Source: an uncultured Rhizobiaceae group bacterium (GTDB lineage: Bacteria > Pseudomonadota > Alphaproteobacteria > Rhizobiales > Rhizobiaceae). From it: 11,327 bases of DNA. The notes below the pieces were generated by a model. It searched no databases and was not told where the DNA came from. It saw nothing but the letters and a program-made list of their open reading frames with translations. The stretch is taken from NCBI GenBank assembly GCA_937951455.1, contig CALFBU010000021.1, positions 1-11,327 on the forward strand, written 5' to 3'. Both the position numbers and the translations under genes were made by a program. Shown here piece after piece: positions 1 to 7,178 of the stretch. Within the stretch, counting starts at the first letter, position 1, and every line of letters starts with the position of its first letter.

Positions 1-2
1 AA

Positions 3-41
3 AAAGAGGATAAACCGTTCATTCTCGACGGACTTCTCTAA
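3..41 (+). CDS. C-terminal tail of a small LptM-like lipoprotein (partial)
   Basis: Only the last 12 codons and the stop are in the window; the gene begins upstream of base 1. The frame from base 3 reads KEDKPFILDGLL and then TAA. In Hyphomicrobiales a tiny outer-membrane lipoprotein of the LptM/YifL type, which in E. coli assists maturation of the LPS translocon, commonly lies directly before lysA and ends in a Lys-Pro-Phe-hydrophobic-Leu-Asp motif much like this one. The lipobox cysteine that would prove it lies outside the window. The call therefore rests on the tail motif, the position and memory of the family; 41 bases separate its stop from lysA, so the two are probably co-transcribed. 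Confidence 0.55.
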   Translation, partial: KEDKPFILDGLL

Positions 42-82
42 ACCTTTTTCTCTTCGACTTTTCTAAAATTACAGGCACTCCC

Positions 83-1348
83 ATGAACCACTTCCATTAC
101 ATCGATGGCATTTTACATGCAGAAAACGTTTCAATTCCGGAAATCGCCAAAGCGGTTGGCACACCTTTTTATTGCTATTCAACAGCAACCCTGACCCGTC
201 ACTACACGGTATTTGCTGACGCCTTTTCAGATATTGATGCAAAAATCTGTTATGCGATGAAAGCCAATTCCAATCAGGCAGTTTTAACGACCCTTGCAAA
301 ATTGGGTTGCGGTGCCGATGTGGTTTCAGCTGGCGAATTAAACCGTGCGCTTGCCGCCGGCATGCCAGCTGACAAAATCATGTTCTCGGGCGTTGGCAAA
401 ACCAAAGCTGAAATGATGGCTGCGCTGGAAGCGGGTATATTCTGTTTCAACGTGGAATCGGTTCCGGAACTGCGCCAGCTTTCAGCCGTGGCAACAGAGA
501 TGGGCAAGATTGCACCTGTATCTCTGCGCATAAACCCGGACGTGGACGCGGAAACACACGCAAAAATATCGACCGGCAAAGCGGGTGATAAATTTGGTAT
601 CCCGCGCGAAGATGCAACGAAAGTTTACGCACTTGCAGCTTCTCTGCCAGGGTTAAAAGTCAGTGGCATCGACATGCACATTGGCAGCCAGATTGAAAAA
701 CTTGAGCCATTTGACAAAGCCTTTGCACGCCTACGCGAGTTAATTGGTGAACTGCGCGCTCAAGGTCACGATATCGACCATGTTGATGTGGGCGGCGGAC
801 TTGGCATTCCCTATAAAAACGATAATTCACCTCCGCCAGAGCCGGAAGCCTATGCGCAGATTGTCAAAAAGCACGTCAAGGAACTGGACTGCGAAGTTGC
901 TTTTGAACCAGGGCGCATGATCGCTGGCAATGCGGGCATTCTTGTCGGCGAAGTTATTTACATTAAACCTTCAGGTGAAAAAACCTTCATCATCGCGGAC
1001 ACGGCCATGAACGATCTCATTCGCCCAACCCTTTATGACGCTTGGCATGAGATAAGACCTGTAGAAGAAGCCATTTTATCTGAGCCGCCTATCAAGGGTG
1101 ATTTGGTTGGGCCGGTTTGCGAAACAGGCGATTTCATCGCAAAAGACCGAAATCTGCCGGCCTTGAAAGCAGGCGATCTATTTGCTGTGGGTTCAGCGGG
1201 AGCATATGGCGCGGTGCAGGCAGGAACATATAACACGCGCGCTCTTGTGCCCGAAGTTTTGGTCAATGGCACTGAATTCCATGTTATTCGTCCACGCCAA
1301 AGCGTTGAGAAATTAATCGCAATGGATTCACTGCCAAACTGGCTTTAA
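83..1348 (+). CDS. lysA: Diaminopimelate decarboxylase
   Basis: This PLP enzyme decarboxylates meso-2,6-diaminopimelate to L-lysine, the last step of the DAP pathway, in the cytoplasm. The 421 residues are the usual LysA length and form an alanine-racemase-like barrel followed by a beta domain. Visible landmarks are the PLP lysine in CYAMKANSN (K60), HIGSQ near residue 199, the phosphate-binding glycine run GGGLG from residue 237, EPGR at 275-278, and CETGD from C346, the cysteine that completes the partner subunit's active site in the dimer. The C-terminal YNTR/VPEVLVNG segment is also typical. The ATG start follows a weak AGG about 7 bases upstream. Its promoter is not in the window; it probably shares a transcript with the lipoprotein gene before it. 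Confidence 0.97.
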   Translation: MNHFHYIDGILHAENVSIPEIAKAVGTPFYCYSTATLTRHYTVFADAFSDIDAKICYAMKANSNQAVLTTLAKLGCGADVVSAGELNRALAAGMPADKIMFSGVGKTKAEMMAALEAGIFCFNVESVPELRQLSAVATEMGKIAPVSLRINPDVDAETHAKISTGKAGDKFGIPREDATKVYALAASLPGLKVSGIDMHIGSQIEKLEPFDKAFARLRELIGELRAQGHDIDHVDVGGGLGIPYKNDNSPPPEPEAYAQIVKKHVKELDCEVAFEPGRMIAGNAGILVGEVIYIKPSGEKTFIIADTAMNDLIRPTLYDAWHEIRPVEEAILSEPPIKGDLVGPVCETGDFIAKDRNLPALKAGDLFAVGSAGAYGAVQAGTYNTRALVPEVLVNGTEFHVIRPRQSVEKLIAMDSLPNWL

Positions 1349-1389
1349 CAGCTTGCTAATCACAAATTCGCAATCGGTAGCAAAATGGC

Positions 1390-1417
1390 CTCGAAAATGT
1401 CGTGATCTGTGCTAGAT
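1390..1417 (+). promoter_or_regulatory. Possible promoter for the TIGR02302 gene
   Basis: CTCGAA at 1390-1395 and CTAGAT at 1412-1417 are separated by 16 bases and resemble the rhizobial housekeeping sigma pattern (CTTGAC, 16-17 bases, CTATAT) at 4 of 6 and 5 of 6 positions. Transcription would begin near 1424, just ahead of the AAGG and CTG proposed as the translation start of the next gene. It is a single match judged by eye, in a 201-base gap that shows no strong terminator for lysA, so read-through from lysA is equally possible. Confidence 0.3.
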
Positions 1418-1549
1418 TATAGGTAAGCGCAAATTTTCAAGGCCAAGATACTGAGAAAGCCACTCACAAAACCGACACCCAAGACTGAAAATTTTTCAGC
1501 CATCCGCTCAAGCACGTGGCTTGTTCTGGCTTGGGAAAAACTCTGGCCT

Positions 1550-4093
1550 TTGCTTGTGCCAACTTTCATGGTCATGTGTGCCTATGTGATATTTTCATGG
1601 TTCGGCGGTTGGCGCTTGCTTGATACAGATGCTTCGCAATCATTGCTTTGGATTGTGCGCGGCGTTTTTGCCTTGGCGTTGATTGCAAGCTTATGGCCAT
1701 TGCGCTTGTTTACCTTTCCGCAAAGCGAAGAAATTACCCGCCGGATAGAAGTAAAATCCGAACTTGAGCACCGCCCTATCACGGCACAATCTGATGAAAT
1801 CGCCATGGGCGAACAAGATGGATTTTCAGAAATTCTCTGGCGCAAACACAAGGAACGCATGTCAGGGCAACTCAGCAACATGACCTCTGGCGCGCCTTCA
1901 CCAAAGGCAAATCGATTTGACCCCTTTGCCGTACGAGCTATCCTGCCCGTTCTAGCTTTTGCTGCATTCTTTTTCTCTTTTTCATCCTTGGGTGGGAAAT
2001 TATCCGACAGCTATTTGAAACAGGAAAGTACGGCAGAACTGCTCACCCGCATGGATGCATGGATAAACCCGCCAGCCTATACGCGCAAACCGCCGATTTA
2101 TTTATCATTGAGTGAAAATGAACCAACCCTCGAAAGTCTGACAGTACCAACTGGAAGCGAGTTCTTTCTTCGCATCATCGGCAATAGCGATGTCAGCCTC
2201 CTAAATGGTGGGCAAGAAGATGCAACGCTCATTCAACCCAATGAATCAGCACCAGACCAGGGCGAAATTGAATATAAATTTTCCTTGGAAGAAGATAGCG
2301 TCCTGCGCTTGACCCATCGCGGTGATGAACTGGCACAATGGGGCATTGCGCTTATTGAGGACAAATCACCAACTATTTCATTCTTTGAACAGCCCAAATC
2401 CGCGCTCTCCGGCTCACTGGAGTTGGGATATAATGTAGAAGACGATTACGGCGTTGTCAGCGCACGTGCCATCATCAAGTCACTTGAAGAGGCAGATCCA
2501 AACGCACGTCCGCTGATTGACGCACCCGAGGTTGATCTTCCATTGCCCCGCTTCCGCGCAACCAAGGGAACCGCAAAGGCAAACCGTGATTTGACGCAAC
2601 ACCCTTGGGCTGGCAGCAGAGTGTCCATTCAGTTGGAAGCAACGGATGATGCAGAACAAACAGGCGTCACGGAAACAAGAGAAATAACACTGCCTGGCAG
2701 ACGTTTTTCAAAACCACTGGCGCTGGCAATTGTTGAGCAACGCAGGATACTCGCCCTTGATGCAAACAAGCAGCGTTACGTTGCAAACCTGCTCGATGCC
2801 GTTTCTACCGCACCACCGGAATACATTGACAACGCCAATGCAACCATCGCCATGCGCGTTGCTTACCGCCGTATAGTTGATGCTAGAAACGATGACGATT
2901 TACGCTCATCACTAGATCTACTTTGGGAGATTGCGCTTGCCGTTGAATTTGGCGATTTGAGCGATGCCGAGCGCGCGTTACGAGAAGCGCAGGAAAAACT
3001 CAGCGAGGCTCTGGAAAATGGCGCATCACAAGAGGAAATCGAACGCCTGATGAATGAACTGCGTCAGGCCATGAATGAAATGATGCAGGCCTTGGCGGAA
3101 CAGGCAAGACAAAACCCGCAAGCGCAAAATCCGTTTGAACAAAACAATGCCCAGCAATTAAGCCAAAACGATCTTGAACGCATGATGGATCAAATCGAAG
3201 ATTTGGCGAAATCAGGTTCGCAAGATGCCGCGCGCCAAATGCTGAGCGAATTACAACGCATGATGGATAATCTTCGCGCAGGTCAGCACCAGCAACAACG
3301 TCAGGCTGAAGGCAATGAGCTCAACCAAAATCTCGACAAGCTAAGCGAATTGATGCAACAGCAACAACGCCTGATGGAAGAATCTTTCCGTATGCAGCGC
3401 CAGCAGGAGCAAGGCTTGCGCCCGAACTCTGGTGAGCAGCAACAAAACCAGCAGCAAGGTCAACAACAAAGCGACCAACAACAGCAAGGCCAACAGCGTC
3501 AGGGGCAACAACAACCGGGCAATCAACCCGGCCAACAGCAAGGCCAACAAAGCCAGCAGGGTCAAAACGGCCAGATGACGCAGGAAGAGTTTGAACAAGC
3601 CCTGCAAGCCTTGCGCGAACAACAACAAGCCCTTGAGCAACAATTGGGCGAGCTTGGCCAAAAGCTTGAAGAACTGGGTCTTGGACAATCACAAGAACTG
3701 GCAGAAGCTCAAAACGAAATGGGTCAGGCAGGCGAAAACCTTGGAGAAGGCAACCCAGCCGGCGCGGGCACCGATCAAGGCCAGGCACTTGAAGCGCTTC
3801 GCAAGGGCGCACAAAACATGATGCAGCAAATGGCAGGCGACCGCCAACAAGGTGGTGAGCAGCAATCCCAGCAAAATGGCCAAGGTCAATCAACTTCGCA
3901 AAGCCGCGGATCAGACCCACTTGGACGTGAAGAAGGCGAAGGCCTGACAGCAGATTCAGATGTGCAAGTCCCGGGCGAAATCGACGCCCAACGCGCAAGA
4001 CGCATCCTCGAAGCCATCCGAGACAGACTTGCTATCCCCGACAATCCGCTGATTGAAAAAGATTACCTGGAACGTCTTTTGAAAAGTGAGTAG
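1550..4093 (+). CDS. TIGR02302 / DUF4175 family large membrane protein
   Basis: The role of this family is not established; it is a conserved envelope protein of Alphaproteobacteria. Hydrophobic segments lie near residues 2-20, 31-51 and 131-148, followed by a long, probably periplasmic part, a helical region rich in Glu, Gln and Met (about 470-620), a Gln-rich stretch (630-675) and a conserved-looking C-terminus (RARRILEAIRDRL, then DNPLIEKDYLERLL). The coordinates use the first ATG/GTG/TTG-type start, a TTG at 1550, giving 847 residues. This is probably too short: the frame stays open back to 1427, the upstream residues (for example STWLVLAWEKLWP) look like the usual family N-terminus, and a CTG at 1451 has an AAGG 8 bases ahead, which would give 880 residues. 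It stands alone on its strand and ends 6 bases before the convergent hpt stop. Confidence 0.88.
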   Translation: MLVPTFMVMCAYVIFSWFGGWRLLDTDASQSLLWIVRGVFALALIASLWPLRLFTFPQSEEITRRIEVKSELEHRPITAQSDEIAMGEQDGFSEILWRKHKERMSGQLSNMTSGAPSPKANRFDPFAVRAILPVLAFAAFFFSFSSLGGKLSDSYLKQESTAELLTRMDAWINPPAYTRKPPIYLSLSENEPTLESLTVPTGSEFFLRIIGNSDVSLLNGGQEDATLIQPNESAPDQGEIEYKFSLEEDSVLRLTHRGDELAQWGIALIEDKSPTISFFEQPKSALSGSLELGYNVEDDYGVVSARAIIKSLEEADPNARPLIDAPEVDLPLPRFRATKGTAKANRDLTQHPWAGSRVSIQLEATDDAEQTGVTETREITLPGRRFSKPLALAIVEQRRILALDANKQRYVANLLDAVSTAPPEYIDNANATIAMRVAYRRIVDARNDDDLRSSLDLLWEIALAVEFGDLSDAERALREAQEKLSEALENGASQEEIERLMNELRQAMNEMMQALAEQARQNPQAQNPFEQNNAQQLSQNDLERMMDQIEDLAKSGSQDAARQMLSELQRMMDNLRAGQHQQQRQAEGNELNQNLDKLSELMQQQQRLMEESFRMQRQQEQGLRPNSGEQQQNQQQGQQQSDQQQQGQQRQGQQQPGNQPGQQQGQQSQQGQNGQMTQEEFEQALQALREQQQALEQQLGELGQKLEELGLGQSQELAEAQNEMGQAGENLGEGNPAGAGTDQGQALEALRKGAQNMMQQMAGDRQQGGEQQSQQNGQGQSTSQSRGSDPLGREEGEGLTADSDVQVPGEIDAQRARRILEAIRDRLAIPDNPLIEKDYLERLLKSE
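3437..3574 (+). repeat. Glutamine-rich low-complexity coding tract
   Basis: Inside the TIGR02302 gene, 46 codons encode 29 glutamines mixed with Gly, Asn, Ser and Pro in repeating Q-Q-Q-G and G-Q-Q units. Both CAA and CAG are used and the units vary, so this is a degenerate protein-level repeat and not a clean microsatellite. A Q-rich tract is a known feature of the C-terminal part of this family. Because CAA/CAG read as Leu codons on the other strand, the tract also creates long spurious antisense frames. Confidence 0.85.
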
Positions 4094-4099
4094 CTGAGT

Positions 4100-4642
4100 T
4101 TAAGCATCGCCCGTCACAACACCTACAAAGGGCAGTTCCCGAAACGCATGGCCGACGTCCATGCCGTAGCCAACGACGAATTTATCCGGGCATTCAAAAC
4201 CCACAAAATCCGCTTCTACTTCATGCGCGCGGCGTTCTGATTTGTCGAGCAATGCAATCAGCGAAACACGGTTTGCACCCCGCTCCAGCATCAATTCGCG
4301 TGTGAATTTCAACGTGCCACCAGACTCGAGAATATCATCGATGATAATCACATCGCGCCTAGACACATCGCTTTCCACATCGCGCAAGACCTTGGGCTTT
4401 CCTGCTTTCGTACCGCCGCCATAGCTGGTGATGGAAATAAATTCTACTTCTGGCGAAAGACCTGCATGATGAAGCGCTCTAATCAGATCGGCAGCAAAAA
4501 CGAAAGAACCTTTTAGAATTGAAATGACAAGCGGATTTTTTAAATCGCTGAGAACAATCTCTTCAGCCAATTCATGATTGCGTCTCGCAATATCTTCCGC
4601 GCTGAAAAGCACTTCAATTTTTTTGTCTCTTACGATTGGCAT
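4100..4642 (-). CDS. hpt: Hypoxanthine phosphoribosyltransferase
   Basis: This cytoplasmic purine-salvage enzyme transfers the phosphoribosyl group of PRPP to hypoxanthine (and often guanine), giving IMP or GMP. The 180 residues are normal for a bacterial type I phosphoribosyltransferase. Seen in order are the pyrophosphate loop LKGSF (43-47), the flexible-loop segment SYGGGT (from 73), the PRPP-binding motif VIIIDDILESGGTL (98-111) with adjacent acidic D102 and D103, and the base-binding C-terminal segment DKFVVGYGMD. At the place where most family members have the catalytic-base Asp of the PRPP motif, this protein has Glu (E106); this may be usual in alphaproteobacteria. The start lies 15 bases after the stop of the zinc-ribbon gene upstream, so the two probably form one operon. 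The stop faces the TIGR02302 stop with 6 bases between. Confidence 0.95.
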   Translation of the reverse strand: MPIVRDKKIEVLFSAEDIARRNHELAEEIVLSDLKNPLVISILKGSFVFAADLIRALHHAGLSPEVEFISITSYGGGTKAGKPKVLRDVESDVSRRDVIIIDDILESGGTLKFTRELMLERGANRVSLIALLDKSERRAHEVEADFVGFECPDKFVVGYGMDVGHAFRELPFVGVVTGDA

Positions 4643-4657
4643 GATGATAAACGGCTC

Positions 4658-5326
4658 TTATTTAAACACGGCCTCTGCATAGGCCACGATTGGCGTATCA
4701 TATTGTATGGATGAGGCAAAGCGGGATTTGCCGCCAGCGCTTAAAGCTGCGAGTGATGAATTATAATGCCAGCGCGTAATTTCACTGCCGTTCTGCTTTC
4801 GCAGGATAATCGCAATCGGTGGAATGGGTTTCGACAATTGCGTTGGATTGGCGACAAGCCCCTTGACCGTAAAAACCTTATCCCCGTTTTGGCGAACCTG
4901 CTCCTCAATTTCAACTTCCGCGATATAAAGCTCATCCTTGGGTGTGTTGACCTTATCGGTTTCAAGAAACATCAATCCCAAATAAAGCCCCAAAAACAGA
5001 AGAGCCGCACCAAAGCATGACATTAATGTTCCAAGACCTGGCTTATAATTGGGGATATGTGACTTGATACCAGCGCTGAAGTTTGAAATGGGCTCATCTG
5101 GCTCGTGTGTTTGAAATGATATTTTTTCAGAAAGCTCCCTGATACGGGTCTTGGCAGGTGCATTTGCAGTCTTTTCCGATGAATTGTTAATCAGCGTACC
5201 AAAAACGCGCCAAGACGAACCACAATCAAGGCAATGCATTTGCCCATCGCGCTCTACGGGGTGGCCATGCGAATTTCTTTCATACTCGCACGCTGGACAC
5301 GCAATCTTGATTTCCTTGTCAGCCAT
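4658..5326 (-). CDS. MJ0042-type zinc-ribbon single-pass membrane protein
   Basis: The function is unknown. The 222 residues begin with a compact zinc ribbon with two CxxC pairs (C10/C13 and C32/C35), matching the MJ0042 finger family. A polar linker of about 60 residues follows, then one transmembrane segment near 99-121 and a C-terminal domain of about 100 residues that resembles the DUF3426 type (IAEVEIEEQVRQNGDKVFTVKG, then PIPPIAIILRKQNGSEI), probably extracytoplasmic with a beta fold. The ribbon would thus lie in the cytoplasm and the C-terminal domain across the membrane. It is divergent from ftsE across 131 bases and leads into hpt. A link with the envelope or division genes is suggested only by position. 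The ATG at 5326 is the natural start because the CxxC motif follows within 10 residues. Confidence 0.85.
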   Translation of the reverse strand: MADKEIKIACPACEYERNSHGHPVERDGQMHCLDCGSSWRVFGTLINNSSEKTANAPAKTRIRELSEKISFQTHEPDEPISNFSAGIKSHIPNYKPGLGTLMSCFGAALLFLGLYLGLMFLETDKVNTPKDELYIAEVEIEEQVRQNGDKVFTVKGLVANPTQLSKPIPPIAIILRKQNGSEITRWHYNSSLAALSAGGKSRFASSIQYDTPIVAYAEAVFK

Positions 5327-5395
5327 TCGTTTGGCGCTCGCTCATGAATTAAACAATATTTTGAACTATTCGATGAATCTGATAAGCCAAACTTG

Positions 5396-5411
5396 TTAAT
5401 TCTGCATTAAC
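5396..5411 (+). promoter_or_regulatory. CtrA-type box (TTAA-N7-TTAAC) upstream of ftsE
   Basis: TTAA at 5396-5399 and TTAAC at 5407-5411 are separated by exactly 7 bases, a perfect match to the TTAA-N7-TTAAC site bound by the alphaproteobacterial cell-cycle regulator CtrA. The box ends 46 bases before the ftsE start and lies 69 bases from the divergent zinc-ribbon gene. The right half (TTAACC, 5407-5412) could act as a -35 element, with TTTTAT at 5430-5435 as -10 after 17 bases, the arrangement seen at CtrA-activated promoters. A GANTC site (GAATC, 5375-5379), the target of CcrM methylation, is also present, though such sites occur elsewhere in the window by chance. Regulation by CtrA is inferred. 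Confidence 0.6.
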
Positions 5412-5457
5412 CATAAACAGGCAATAAAATTTTATCCGCAAAGCGAGTATCACGGTC

Positions 5458-6117
5458 TTGATAAGTTTTGAAAATGTAGGTCTGCGATATGGCATTGGCC
5501 GTGAAGTATTAAGCGACTTGTCTTTTCAGGTTGCGCCAAACTCATTTCAATTTTTAACCGGGCCTTCCGGTGCGGGCAAAACAAGTCTGCTAAGACTGAT
5601 GCTTTTATCTCTGTCTCCAACGCGAGGCCTTGTGAAAGTATTTGGCAAGGAAGCCGCTTCCATTAAACCTGAACAAATGCCGATTATACGTCGAAAAATT
5701 GGTGTGGTCTTTCAGGATTTTCGCCTGCTCGACCATCTGACCACCTATGAAAACGTAGCCCTGCCCTTGCAGGTTCGAGGAAAGATGGAACAGGATTATC
5801 GCCAGGATGTTCGCGATCTTCTCGACTGGGTTGGCCTTGGCGACCGCATGCATGTGCATCCGCCGGTATTGTCTGGTGGTGAAAAACAGCGTGCAGCCAT
5901 TGCCCGCGCGTTAATTGATCAACCCGATGTGTTACTAGCAGACGAACCAACCGGTAATGTAGACCCGCCCTTGGCAAGGCGCATTTTGCGACTGTTCATA
6001 GAATTACATCGCTCAGGTACATCCGTCGTCATTGCAACGCACGATCTGAGTTTGATGGACCAATATGATGCCAGACGCCTTGTCCTGAATTCGGGGAGGC
6101 TGCAAATCTATGACTGA
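5458..6117 (+). CDS. ftsE: Cell division ATP-binding protein FtsE
   Basis: FtsE is the ATPase of the FtsEX complex at the division site, which couples ATP hydrolysis and FtsZ to activation of peptidoglycan hydrolases outside the membrane. The 219 residues are full length. All ABC motifs are seen: Walker A GPSGAGKTS (35-43), Q-loop VFQDFRLL with Q86, signature LSGGEKQR (138-145), Walker B VLLADE (158-163), and the switch histidine in ATHD (H195). The start is TTG: MISFENVGLRYG matches the family N-terminus at once, and no better start is near. It overlaps ftsX by 8 bases, which points to translational coupling. A perfect CtrA-type box lies upstream. Confidence 0.97.
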   Translation: MISFENVGLRYGIGREVLSDLSFQVAPNSFQFLTGPSGAGKTSLLRLMLLSLSPTRGLVKVFGKEAASIKPEQMPIIRRKIGVVFQDFRLLDHLTTYENVALPLQVRGKMEQDYRQDVRDLLDWVGLGDRMHVHPPVLSGGEKQRAAIARALIDQPDVLLADEPTGNVDPPLARRILRLFIELHRSGTSVVIATHDLSLMDQYDARRLVLNSGRLQIYD

Positions 6118-7111
6118 TAAAGACAAGCCACCGCTCAAGAAAAAGCACACCAAAGAACAAACTGAACGCGTTATACCCAAGCGCCAGCCAAAACCCTTGC
6201 GCAGCGGGCAGAGTATTGTACCACGCGAAACAGTCGCGGGAACCGCTCTTGTTTTTGTCATCGCGATTATGACATTTCTGGCTTGTTTGACACTGGGTGC
6301 CGTGTCCATGGTGAAAGACAGTGCCGCCAAATGGCAAAATGATATTTCTCGGGAAGTCACAATCCAAATTCGCCCTTTCGATGATCTGGAAATGGAGCAG
6401 GCGATCAGGGACGCAAGTCAAATTGCACTTGCCTTTGATGGCGTATCAAAAGTCACTGCTCTCAACGACAAGGAAACCGCAAGACTGCTTGAGCCTTGGC
6501 TGGGAGCGGGTTTGCAACTGGATGAATTACCCGTTCCAAGACTTCTAACCGTTACCTTAAACGACGGCAAAAGACCTGACTTTGAAGAAATGCGCAAACA
6601 ACTTGAAGAAAAAGTTCCAGGCAGCACACTAGATGATCACAGAACATGGGTCGACAGGCTCACCACCATGGCATTGACCATGGTAGCGATCGGCACATCA
6701 GTATTCCTGCTCATGATGGCAGCAACCATAACAACCGTAATTTTTGCAACAAGAGGCGCCATGGCTGGCAACAAGGATGTTGTGGACGTCCTGCATTTTG
6801 TGGGTGCGGACAGCAGATTTATTTCAAGGGAATTTCAAAATCACTTCCTGATCATGGGTTTAAAAGGCGCTACTTGTGGGGCGGTGGGCGCAATTATCTT
6901 GTTCATTGTTCTCGGACTGTGGTCGTCAAGCTCGCTAGCAACACCGGAAGGCGATCAGATAAGCGCATTGTTTGGAACATTCGCACTGAGCTGGAGTGGC
7001 TACTTCTGGATGATCGTTGTGCTGATAGTGGTTGCATTTTTAACAGCCCTCACCTCTAGTTTTACGGTCAGAAGGCAGGTCAATAATCTGCAAAACTACC
7101 GCAAAAACTGA
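6110..7111 (+). CDS. ftsX: Cell division protein FtsX
   Basis: FtsX is the membrane partner of FtsE and transmits its ATPase cycle to periplasmic hydrolase activators. The 333 residues show the family layout: a basic cytoplasmic tail of about 43 residues with many Lys/Arg, TM1 near 44-68, an extracytoplasmic domain of about 115 residues, TM2 near 185-210, TM3 near 249-272 and TM4 near 295-316, ending in a short basic tail. The loop after TM2 carries GNKDVVDVLHFVGA, close to the usual KxEIxVLxLVGA segment of FtsX. The ATG lies inside the last codons of ftsE (ATGACTGA), an 8-base overlap. Confidence 0.95.
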   Translation: MTDKDKPPLKKKHTKEQTERVIPKRQPKPLRSGQSIVPRETVAGTALVFVIAIMTFLACLTLGAVSMVKDSAAKWQNDISREVTIQIRPFDDLEMEQAIRDASQIALAFDGVSKVTALNDKETARLLEPWLGAGLQLDELPVPRLLTVTLNDGKRPDFEEMRKQLEEKVPGSTLDDHRTWVDRLTTMALTMVAIGTSVFLLMMAATITTVIFATRGAMAGNKDVVDVLHFVGADSRFISREFQNHFLIMGLKGATCGAVGAIILFIVLGLWSSSSLATPEGDQISALFGTFALSWSGYFWMIVVLIVVAFLTALTSSFTVRRQVNNLQNYRKN

Positions 7112-7178
7112 CAGATTGTGGCGAAATCAATCCAAATCATGCCCTTATGCAGACAAAAAGATTTGATTTAATCCCAGA

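Noticed and set aside
1353..1383. Inverted repeat TTGCTA ... TAGCAA after lysA as a terminator
   Set aside because: The stem is only 6 bases with a 19-base loop and is not followed by a T-run, so it is too weak to call.
3591..3821. Plus-strand 76-codon frame inside the TIGR02302 gene
   Set aside because: It is an out-of-frame shadow of repetitive Gln/Glu/Leu codons, rich in Lys/Asn, with no ribosome-binding site and no family likeness.
3321..3998. Long antisense frames (225 and 115 codons) opposite the C-terminal part of the TIGR02302 gene
   Set aside because: They mirror the Gln-rich coding tract: CAA/CAG codons read as Leu or Val-rich sequence on the other strand. The proteins look like low-complexity Leu/Val strings with no recognisable domain or start signal.
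5684..5977. Minus-strand 97-codon frame opposite ftsE
   Set aside because: It lies wholly within the well-supported ftsE gene, has no matching family pattern, and reflects codon structure of the sense strand.
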